Assembly: GCA_030038955.1 (NCBI GenBank)
Contig: JASHQV010000064.1
Location: 1 to 15,917, forward strand
DNA from: Solirubrobacteraceae bacterium
GTDB taxonomy: Bacteria > Actinomycetota > Thermoleophilia > Solirubrobacterales > Solirubrobacteraceae
Direction: 5' to 3'
Length of the DNA: 15,917 nucleotides
Numbering within the stretch: the first letter of the stretch is position 1; each line of letters starts with the position of its first letter. The position numbers were made by a program, and so were the translations under genes. A model generated the notes under the pieces. That model ran no database searches. It was not told where the DNA came from and saw only the letters and a program-made list of their open reading frames with translations. Shown in pieces: positions 1 to 5,426 of this stretch.

Positions 1-24
1 TAGTCCAAGCGGGCACGAGACGCG

Positions 25-1365
25 TCACAGCACCGGCAGGTAGCGGCTCAGCTCCCACGGCGTGACCTGTACCCGGTAGTCATCCCACTCCTGGCGCTTG
101 ATCTCGATGTAGCGACGGAACATGTGCTCCCCGAGAGCGCGCAGCACCAGCTCCGACTCGGCGGACAGCTCGATCGCCTCGCCGAGCGTCGCCGGCAGCT
201 GCTCGATCCCCAGCCGGCGGCGCTCCTCGGGAGACAGGTGGTACAGGTTCTTCTCCATCGGGTCGGGGAGCTCGTAGCCGTGCTCGATCCCCTCGAGCCC
301 GGCGTGCAGCAGCGCCGCGAATGTCAGGTACGGGTTGCACGCCGGGTCCGGGCAGCGCAGCTCCATCCGCGTCGCGCGCTCCTTGCCGGGGTGGTACAGC
401 GGCACGCGCACCAGTGCCGAGCGGTTCCGGCGTGACCAGGCCACGTACACGGGCGCCTCGTACCCGGGAACGAGGCGCTTGTATGAGTTGACCCACTGGG
501 CGAAGATCGAGCAGATCTCGCGGGCGTGGCGGAGCTGGCCGGCGATGAACGCCTTGCCCACGTCGGACAGCGAGTGCTGGTCGTCGGCGTCGAAGAACGC
601 GTTCCGCTCGCCGCGGAACAGTGACTGGTGGGTGTGCATTCCCGAGCCGTTCTTGCCGAACAGCGGCTTCGGCATGAAGGTGGCGTGGTAGCCGTACTTC
701 ATCGCGTACTCCTTGACCGTTATCCGGTAGGTCATGCAGTCGTCGGCCATCTTCAGCGCGTCCGCGTAGCGCATGTCGATCTCGTGCTGGCTTGGGCCGA
801 CCTCGTGGTGCGTGTACTCCGTATGGATGCCCAGCTGCTCCAGCGCCAGGACGGTCTCTCGTCGGAGGTCCGAGCCGGCGTCCAGCGTCGTCAGATCGAA
901 GTAGCCGCCCTCGTCGAGCACCTCGGTGGAGTCGCTGTCGCGGAAGTAGAAGTACTCGAGCTCAGGGCCGACGTAGAAGTGGTCGAAGCCCATCTGGCCG
1001 GCGCGCTCGAGCGCGCGCCTGAGCACGTGCCGCGGGTCGCCCTCGTACGCGGTTCGCTCGGGCGTGAGGATGTCGCAGAACATGCGCGCGACGCCCGCCC
1101 GGTCGGGGCGCCACGGCAGGATCCTGAACGTGCTCGCGTCGGGCTGGGCGATCATGTCGGACTCCTCAACCGCGTTGAAGCCGGTGATCGAGGAGCCGTC
1201 GAACCCCATCCCGCCCTCGAACGCGTCGGCGAGCTCGGTGGCGTTGATCGAGAACGCCTTCAGCTGGCCGAGGATGTCGGTGAACCACATCCGGATGAAG
1301 CGGATGTCGTGCTCCTCGACGAGCTGCATCACGTCGCTGGCAGTGAGCTGATCTGGGGAGGGCAT
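25..1365 (-). CDS. Type I glutamine synthetase family protein (GlnA or gamma-glutamyl-amine synthetase)
   Basis: Complete 446-residue GSI-fold ligase that would join glutamate to ammonia, or to an amine, with ATP. Visible family motifs: FDGSSI near residues 55-60, EVGPSQHEID near 190-200, NGSGMHTHQSL, YKRLVPGYEAP with the flap glutamate, and RNRSALVRVP. The length and the absence of a long insert fit the short GSI forms. A tyrosine lies in NLYHLSPEE, where GSI-beta enzymes are adenylylated, so that control cannot be excluded. Residue 65 is Ala where the GSI-alpha enzyme of Bacillus carries the feedback-inhibition Arg (GFxR), which argues against that glutamine control. Actinobacteria often carry extra GSI paralogues that glutamylate polyamines or ethanolamine, and all core residues are shared, so substrate is undecided. 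ATG start at 1365; no good Shine-Dalgarno is seen. It lies 86 bp downstream of the HxlR gene on the same strand. Confidence 0.94.
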   Translation of the reverse strand: MPSPDQLTASDVMQLVEEHDIRFIRMWFTDILGQLKAFSINATELADAFEGGMGFDGSSITGFNAVEESDMIAQPDASTFRILPWRPDRAGVARMFCDILTPERTAYEGDPRHVLRRALERAGQMGFDHFYVGPELEYFYFRDSDSTEVLDEGGYFDLTTLDAGSDLRRETVLALEQLGIHTEYTHHEVGPSQHEIDMRYADALKMADDCMTYRITVKEYAMKYGYHATFMPKPLFGKNGSGMHTHQSLFRGERNAFFDADDQHSLSDVGKAFIAGQLRHAREICSIFAQWVNSYKRLVPGYEAPVYVAWSRRNRSALVRVPLYHPGKERATRMELRCPDPACNPYLTFAALLHAGLEGIEHGYELPDPMEKNLYHLSPEERRRLGIEQLPATLGEAIELSAESELVLRALGEHMFRRYIEIKRQEWDDYRVQVTPWELSRYLPVL

Positions 1366-1393
1366 CGCGGCGGGGAACGTTACCTGGCCGGGG

Positions 1394-1409
1394 CAGGTCC
1401 ACCTGGACC
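1394..1409. repeat. Overlapping palindromes upstream of the glutamine synthetase gene
   Basis: GGTCCA-CC-TGGACC (1396-1409) is a perfect 6-bp inverted repeat. It overlaps CAGGT-CC-ACCTG (1394-1405). A third pairing partner, ACCTG, sits at 1382-1386. The set lies 28-44 bp upstream of the glutamine synthetase start codon, so it could be an operator or a leader hairpin for that gene. No matching promoter hexamers are convincing here. Confidence 0.35.
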
Positions 1410-1460
1410 GGGATCAGGCGGCCTCACACGGGATTGGGCGCCTGCTGGGGATCAGGCGGC
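1410..1460. repeat. 13-bp direct repeat between HxlR and glutamine synthetase genes
   Basis: GGGATCAGGCGGC occurs at 1410-1422 and again, identical, at 1448-1460, 38 bp apart. The second copy contains the stop codon of the HxlR gene. It may be a small duplication of the gene end or a tandem binding site; nothing in the sequence decides between them. Confidence 0.5.
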
Positions 1461-1814
1461 GTCCGACAGCCAGCGCCGTCCCCAGCGCTGCAGCTCGGAT
1501 AGGGCGGGCTCCAGCTCACGGCCCATCGGCGACAGCGAGTACTCGACCCGCAGCGGCGGTCCCGGATGCACGGTGCGCTCCACGATCCCCCGTGCCTCGA
1601 GCTCCTTCATCCGCTCCGACAGCAGCCTGTCGGACAGCTCTGGCACGGAATGCCCGATCTCGGAGAAGCGCATCGAGCCGTCCATCAGCACGCGCAGGAT
1701 CGCTCCGGTCCAGCGACGACCGATCAGCTCCACTGCCTCGTGGTAGAAGGGACAGCAGCTGGTGCGGCCTCGTGGCTGCAGGTCCGGGTCCGATGTGGCT
1801 TCGCGAGCTTCCAT
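1452..1814 (-). CDS. HxlR-type winged-helix transcriptional regulator
   Basis: 120-residue HxlR/MarR-like DNA-binding protein. The usual HxlR layout is clear: a Cys-Pro near the N terminus followed by a helix ending GRRWT (about residues 20-36), the recognition region MRFSEIGHSVPELSDRLLSERM (about 48-69), then the wing ELEARGIVERTV...PLRVEYSLSPMG (about 71-98). The reading frame stays open far upstream, but the ATG at 1814 is chosen because homology starts there and because the longer frame would overlap the upstream gene. Two adjacent cysteines (C20, C21) stand where redox-sensing members such as YodB and HypR carry their N-terminal cysteine. It starts 16 bp after the AhpD-like gene and probably shares its transcript, making it a likely autoregulator of that small operon. 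Confidence 0.9.
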   Translation of the reverse strand: MEAREATSDPDLQPRGRTSCCPFYHEAVELIGRRWTGAILRVLMDGSMRFSEIGHSVPELSDRLLSERMKELEARGIVERTVHPGPPLRVEYSLSPMGRELEPALSELQRWGRRWLSDAA

Positions 1815-1830
1815 CTGCCCGCCCCAGACT

Positions 1831-2391
1831 CTACGCGGCTTTAAGCGTCCGCGACTCCTCGCTGGAGCCATCGACAGGTACGTCGCCGGCGACGTTGACC
1901 ATCGCGGTGAATTCCTCCAGCGCGACGGCGGCGATCGCTTCGAGCAGCTGCTCGTCGTCCCAGCCCGCCTCTCGCGCCTCCTCGTGGAGGTGCATCGGCG
2001 GTCGGCCGTCTTCAAGCAGCGCCTGCAGGTAGCGCAGCAGCGCCGCCTCACGCGGATCGCCGGAGCTGAACCGGCGGGCCAGGGCCACTTCGTCGAGCGC
2101 CAGACCAGCGGCCCGCGCGGTCCGCGAGTGCATCAGGATGCCCTGCTCGGAGTGGTGGTGATCGGCCACTGCCAGTGCGATTCGCTCGAGCGTGCCGAGC
2201 GACAGCCGGCCGTGCCGCAGCTCCGAGCGGAAGCGGGCGTACGCCCGCAGCGCCGCCGGCGAGCCGGCGAGTACGCCGAGGAAGTTGGGCAGCTGGCCGC
2301 CGCCAGACAGCGCGCCGCGGAGAATCGGCATCGAGCGCTCGGGAGCGGTGAGCTCGTCGTGGATCTGGAATCTGCTCATCGAAGTCTTCAT
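1831..2391 (-). CDS. AhpD/carboxymuconolactone decarboxylase-like protein lacking the CxxC cysteines
   Basis: 186-residue all-helical protein of the AhpD/CMD superfamily. Those proteins use a Glu-x11-Cys-x2-Cys-x3-His site for peroxide reduction. Here the alignment is exact in spacing (E69-x11-S81-x2-G84-x3-H88) but both cysteines are replaced, by Ser and Gly, and the whole protein contains no cysteine. Glu and His remain. A thiol peroxidase mechanism is therefore ruled out; it could act as a decarboxylase or isomerase-like enzyme, as PcaC does without cysteines, or have another role. Possible starts are GTG 2394, ATG 2391 (used here) and ATG 2379, where MSRF resembles the N terminus of homologues; no strong Shine-Dalgarno decides. 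It is the first gene of a minus-strand unit with the HxlR regulator. Confidence 0.85.
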   Translation of the reverse strand: MKTSMSRFQIHDELTAPERSMPILRGALSGGGQLPNFLGVLAGSPAALRAYARFRSELRHGRLSLGTLERIALAVADHHHSEQGILMHSRTARAAGLALDEVALARRFSSGDPREAALLRYLQALLEDGRPPMHLHEEAREAGWDDEQLLEAIAAVALEEFTAMVNVAGDVPVDGSSEESRTLKAA

Positions 2392-2410
2392 CACGTCACC
2401 AAGGGTGAGA

Positions 2411-2437
2411 GGGGCGCCAGCGGCGCCCCTTTACTTT
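2411..2437 (+). terminator. Terminator-like hairpin, GGGGCGCC-AGC-GGCGCCCC followed by TTTACTTT
   Basis: A perfect 8-bp GC stem with a 3-nt loop at 2411-2429 is followed on the plus strand by a T-rich tail. It has intrinsic-terminator shape for plus-strand transcription, yet no plus-strand gene precedes it. For the minus-strand AhpD-like gene it lies in the leader, 20-38 bp before the start codon. Confidence 0.5.
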
Positions 2438-2448
2438 CGAGACCCGCT

Positions 2449-2465
2449 TACGCTTCATAAGCGTA
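2449..2465. promoter_or_regulatory. Palindrome TACGCTT-CAT-AAGCGTA, candidate HxlR operator
   Basis: Perfect 7-bp inverted repeat with a 3-bp centre, 58-74 bp upstream of the AhpD-like start codon. Position and size fit an operator for the HxlR regulator encoded two genes downstream. Function is inferred from position only. Confidence 0.5.
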
Positions 2466-2653
2466 CACGCATTGGGCTACCCGGCGCAAGCGGCGGGACG
2501 GGAGTTGTTCGGCTTTTCTTCATCGCGAGGCTGCGACAGCCGTCGCATTCGAGAAGCGAGCATCCCGCCCGTCAGGCATATAGACGCAGCGCTGCCTAAA
2601 GACCGACTGATTGGCGCTTCGACATCGGATAAGAACGCTGCTGCGGCCGGGAA

Positions 2654-2691
2654 GCGCCAGGCTGGCGCGGTTGCTGCCGAGCGCCTCGGCA
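2654..2691. repeat. Tandem perfect hairpins with 3-nt loops
   Basis: GCGCCA-GGC-TGGCGC (2654-2668) and TGCCGAG-CGC-CTCGGCA (2675-2691) are separated by only 6 bp. Neither is followed by a T run on either strand, so they are not typical intrinsic terminators. They could be parts of a structured RNA or paired operator sites upstream of the aminotransferase. Confidence 0.5.
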
Positions 2692-2878
2692 ACTCTCAAA
2701 CAACGCTTGACACCCAGCGCCGGACAAGTACGGGCGCGACGACTACTGCGGCCAGGATGTTCTGAATATTGATACGTGCTCCCAGATAGTTGCCGTTTTG
2801 TGGTGTCTCTTGGCAAAATTAACGCGACGGGTGGCTCGGTTGCCACCGGATCACCTGGCGGGCGACGAGATCGGGATC

Positions 2879-2886
2879 AGGAGGTG
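2879..2886 (+). promoter_or_regulatory. Strong ribosome binding site AGGAGGTG of the aminotransferase gene
   Basis: Near-perfect anti-16S complement, 9 bp before ATG 2896. It decides against the upstream in-frame GTG codons at 2776 and 2884. Confidence 0.85.
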
Positions 2887-2895
2887 TCGTCTTCT

Positions 2896-4251
2896 ATGAC
2901 GTCGAGCAGGACAGTGTCGCTATCGGGCCGCGATGCGTACGACGCCGCGCGGGAGTTCTACATCTGGCCGCGGGTGTCGCGTGCCGACGTCGAGGCCGGC
3001 TTTCCGCTGATCTTCCAGGAGGGCAAAGGCGTCCACTTACGTGACGTCGATGGCAACGAGTACATCGATCTGATGAGCAGCTCGACGCGTGCGTCAGCGC
3101 TGGGGTATGCCGACGAGCGGATGGTCTCGGCGATCAGCTCGCAACTGCTCGCCCTCCATTACGCCGGCACCGGGTCGCAGGCGGCCGCTCGCACCGTCGA
3201 GCTTGCCCAGCGACTGGCAGCGCTGACCCCTGGCAACCTGACCGCGACGGTGTTCACGGGAAGCGGCTCGGAGGCGAACGAGGCCGCGATCAAGCTCGCC
3301 AAGCTCTACCAGCGCGAGCGCGGAAAGCCGCGCGCATACAAGCTGATCTCGCGGTGGCAGGACTACCACGGTTCGCTTGGAGGTGCGCAGGAGGCGAGCG
3401 ATTGGCTGGGCGTACGTGCGCCCTCCGAGCCAGGCCCGCCGGGGTTCTCCCGAATCCCTGCACCGACGTGCGACCGTTGCGCGTTCGGCCTGGAGTTCCC
3501 AAGCTGCAATCTTCGCTGCGCCGACTTCCTCGCCGACCATATCGAACATGAGGACCCAGATCTCATCTCGGCGTTCCTTGTCGAGCCGGTACCGCAGGCC
3601 AATGGCGTGCAGATCCCTCCCCCGGGATACCTTCGGCGAGTACTGGAGATCTGCCGTCGGTACGAGGTGCTGTTCATCGCTGACGAGGTGATCACCGGCT
3701 TCGGACGCACGGGCAAATGGTTCGGCGTCCAGCACTGGGAGATCGAGCCGGACATCATGACCGTGGCTAAGGCGGTCACCGCTGGTTACCTGCCGCTCGC
3801 TGCGACGATTGTCCGCGACGACATCCGGGATGCACTGCAGCTGTTCCCGGACATCCACACGTTTGGTGGCCATCCGGCGTCGGCGGTGGCAGCGCTGACC
3901 GCGTTGTCGATCTACGAGCGGGACGGGCTCGTAGACCGCGCCAACGAGCTCGGTGTTGAGCTGCTCTCTGGCCTCCAGCGGCTGTCCGATCTGCCGATCG
4001 TCGTCGACGTCCGGGCGCTCGGCCTGTGGGCTGCGGTCGAGTTCGGGACGGGACCGGATCGCCGGCCGCTCACGCAGGAAGCGCTGCGGGCAATAGTGCT
4101 GCGGGCACGCTCGCGGGGTGTCCTCGTGAGCCAGAACGCGCGCTCGATCGAACTCGCTCCCCCTCTCGTCATCACTTCAGAGGAACTGGTCGACGGAGTC
4201 GCGCGCTTCGAGCAGGCGGTGCGCGAGGTCTGCGCCGAAGGCAGCTACTGA
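2896..4251 (+). CDS. Class III PLP-dependent aminotransferase
   Basis: 451-residue fold-type I aminotransferase of the class III family (omega-aminotransferases and glutamate-1-semialdehyde aminomutase relatives). Visible sites are GSGSEANE at 122-129 for the PLP phosphate, IADEVITGFGRTG at 261-273 with the pyridine-binding Asp263, and the Schiff-base lysine K292 in VAKAVTAGYLPLA. A four-cysteine element C192-x2-C195-x8-C204-x3-C208 sits in the middle of the protein; similar elements occur in some class III aminotransferases and may bind a metal or form disulfides. The frame is open 40 codons further upstream, but AGGAGGTG at 2879-2886 lies 9 bp before ATG 2896 and fixes the start. It precedes the cyclase remnant by 19 bp. 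A rare TTA leucine codon is at 3037-3039. The substrate amine is unknown. Confidence 0.92.
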   Translation: MTSSRTVSLSGRDAYDAAREFYIWPRVSRADVEAGFPLIFQEGKGVHLRDVDGNEYIDLMSSSTRASALGYADERMVSAISSQLLALHYAGTGSQAAARTVELAQRLAALTPGNLTATVFTGSGSEANEAAIKLAKLYQRERGKPRAYKLISRWQDYHGSLGGAQEASDWLGVRAPSEPGPPGFSRIPAPTCDRCAFGLEFPSCNLRCADFLADHIEHEDPDLISAFLVEPVPQANGVQIPPPGYLRRVLEICRRYEVLFIADEVITGFGRTGKWFGVQHWEIEPDIMTVAKAVTAGYLPLAATIVRDDIRDALQLFPDIHTFGGHPASAVAALTALSIYERDGLVDRANELGVELLSGLQRLSDLPIVVDVRALGLWAAVEFGTGPDRRPLTQEALRAIVLRARSRGVLVSQNARSIELAPPLVITSEELVDGVARFEQAVREVCAEGSY

Positions 4252-4270
4252 TCCCGGAGGCGGTGCAACG

Positions 4271-4414
4271 ATGCCATCGACGAGTCGGATGACGACCGAC
4301 GCGGAGGTCGACGCATTGGCGCGCGAGCTATCGAGCTGGGGCCGGTGGGGCGCCCGCGACGAGCTCGGGACACGCAACCTGATCACCGAGCGCAACCGCC
4401 TCCTGTTCGAATGA
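4271..4414 (+). pseudogene. Truncated cyclase-family (kynurenine formamidase-like) N-terminal remnant
   Basis: A 47-codon frame beginning at ATG 4271, with GGAGG at 4256-4260 placed 10 bp upstream. The peptide contains LSSWGRWGARDELGTRNLITE (split motif, about residues 20-40), which matches the conserved N-terminal signature of large cyclase-family proteins (WGRWG..DE.GT.NLIT) that normally continue for about 300 residues with metal-binding histidines. Here the frame stops at TGA 4412-4414 and the DNA beyond is the IclR gene on the other strand, so the catalytic part is gone. The frame was evidently translated after the aminotransferase. It is most likely a deletion remnant; an intact 47-residue product with its own role is less likely. 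Confidence 0.75.
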
Positions 4415-4421
4415 ATCGAAC
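4405..4421. promoter_or_regulatory. 17-bp palindrome GTTCGAATGAATCGAAC at the cyclase break, possible IclR operator
   Basis: GTTCGA-ATGAA-TCGAAC is a perfect 6-bp inverted repeat. It contains the stop codon of the cyclase remnant and ends 2 bp before the IclR stop codon. It matches the element at 6240-6256 at 13 of 17 positions and the one at 5309-5325 at 12 of 17. No T run follows, so a terminator is unlikely. Confidence 0.45.
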
Positions 4422-4422
4422 G

Positions 4423-5286
4423 TTACCGGTAGCCTACCCGAGCGGAGATCTCGCCTGCGGTGCTCAGCAGCATCGGCGTCAGCTCTCGAACGAGGTCCTC
4501 GGTCGTCATCCACGAGTTGTGAACACCGAATCCGACGGAGGCGACCACATTGCCTGACTGGCCGCGTACGGGTACGGCGATCGCCCGGATCCCGAAGGCG
4601 ATCTCTTCGTTGTTGACCGCGATCCCGGTCGCGCGCACGCGCTGGAGCTCGTCGACCAGCGCTGCCTGATCGGTCACGGTGTTCGGTCCGTGCCGCTTGA
4701 GCGGGCTTCGGTTGAGGCGGTCATCGCGGTCCTCGTCGGGCAGGTACGCAAGCAGCACCTTTCCCATCGATGTGCAGTACGCCGGCAGCCGCGAGCCGAC
4801 GTGGAGGTCGAGCTCGACGTCGCTCGGTCCCTTTTTTGAACTCCGACAGCGCTCGATGTAGATGATGTCCGTGTCGTCAAGGATCGCCATATTCGCGGTA
4901 TAGCCGGTCTCGTCGCTGAGCCGCTGAAGGTAAGGCTGGGAGATGGCGCGGAGCTCCATGGAATTGATCGCCGAGAAGCCGAGGTCGATGACCTTCGGGC
5001 CTAGGCGGTATTTGCGCGAGGGCGGATCCTGTTCGAGATAGCCGAGCGCCGACAAGGTGGCGACGTAACGATGAGTGGTGCTGCGTCCGAGCCCGACCTC
5101 ACGCGCGAGCTCGCTGACGCCCTTCAGCGGATGGCTCGGCCTGAACGACGAGAGAATCGCCAGCCCTCGCTCGAGCGACTGCGAGAAGCCGGGATCCGGC
5201 TTCGGCGGCTTCGTCAGTGGTAGCCCGCCGTCGGGTTCTGGCCGCCCCTCGGGCGCTGCAGCTCGCTGAAGCTCAGACCCACTCAT
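4423..5286 (-). CDS. IclR family transcriptional regulator
   Basis: 287-residue regulator with the standard IclR architecture: an N-terminal extension rich in Pro (1-32), a winged helix-turn-helix (about 36-97) opened by FSQSLERGLAIL and including GVSELAREVGLGRSTTHRYV, then an effector-binding domain (about 110-285) with SMGKVLLAYL and AIAVPVRGQSGNVVASVGF. The opening motif is the type seen in PcaR/PobR/CatR-like members that control aromatic and acid catabolism, often as activators. The ATG start is at 5286; a good -10 hexamer TATGAT (minus strand, 5301-5296) would give a transcript starting only a few bases before the ATG. It is divergent from the crotonase and convergent with the cyclase remnant, so it is the natural candidate regulator of the island. 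The effector is unknown. Confidence 0.94.
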   Translation of the reverse strand: MSGSELQRAAAPEGRPEPDGGLPLTKPPKPDPGFSQSLERGLAILSSFRPSHPLKGVSELAREVGLGRSTTHRYVATLSALGYLEQDPPSRKYRLGPKVIDLGFSAINSMELRAISQPYLQRLSDETGYTANMAILDDTDIIYIERCRSSKKGPSDVELDLHVGSRLPAYCTSMGKVLLAYLPDEDRDDRLNRSPLKRHGPNTVTDQAALVDELQRVRATGIAVNNEEIAFGIRAIAVPVRGQSGNVVASVGFGVHNSWMTTEDLVRELTPMLLSTAGEISARVGYR

Positions 5287-5308
5287 GATGGCAGAATCAT
5301 ACCTCGTT

Positions 5309-5325
5309 GTTCGGAATAGTCGAAT
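5309..5325. promoter_or_regulatory. Candidate IclR operator GTTCGGAATAGTCGAAT in the divergent promoter region
   Basis: Imperfect GTTCG...CGAAT palindrome in the 140-bp gap between the divergent iclR-type gene and the crotonase. It lies 6 bp upstream of the crotonase -35 box and around the -35 position of the probable regulator promoter, where it could serve both activation and autoregulation. A related half-element GAATAGGCG (5366-5374) repeats GAATAGTCG (5314-5322) 52 bp away. Confidence 0.45.
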
Positions 5326-5331
5326 GGATAC

Positions 5332-5359
5332 TTGATAAACGGACAGTTTCGGGTAGGGT
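5332..5359 (+). promoter_or_regulatory. Probable promoter of the crotonase gene, TTGATA-16-TAGGGT
   Basis: A -35 box TTGATA (5332-5337) and a weak -10 box TAGGGT (5354-5359) with 16 bp between them. The start of transcription would be near 5366, about 60 bp before the start codon. The weak -10 is compatible with a need for an activator. Confidence 0.5.
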
Positions 5360-5426
5360 CGCCACGAATAGGCGATCTGGCCGCTGATCGTAAGGGCTGC
5401 CTAAACCCAGGGGTGGTGTGCGCAAG

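Larger units (their letters stand above)
2466..2895. other. Gene-free region with a series of short hairpins
   Basis: No reading frame here has a recognisable protein, a good ribosome binding site or family resemblance. The region looks less GC-rich than its surroundings. It holds perfect inverted repeats: GGCTG-CGA-CAGCC (2529-2541), GCAGCGCTGC (2586-2595), GCGCCA-GGC-TGGCGC (2654-2668), TGCCGAG-CGC-CTCGGCA (2675-2691) and GGTGGC-TCGGTT-GCCACC (2830-2847). TTGACA at 2707-2712 and TTGATA at 2769-2774 are possible -35 boxes, but neither has a good -10 at 16-18 bp. It must contain the aminotransferase promoter and leader. Confidence 0.6.

Noticed and set aside
628..1746. Long open frame of 372 codons on the plus strand across the glutamine synthetase gene
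   Set aside because: It is antisense to a clear glutamine synthetase, has no family resemblance, and is typical of the third-position GC bias in high-GC genomes.
2707..2735. TTGACA at 2707-2712 as the aminotransferase promoter
   Set aside because: No TANNNT-like -10 box occurs at 16-18 bp; the nearest hexamers are GC-rich.
2520..2846. Minus- and plus-strand frames of 70-108 codons in the gap before the aminotransferase
   Set aside because: No recognisable domain, no convincing ribosome binding site, basic/Ser-rich composition as expected from translated non-coding GC-rich DNA.
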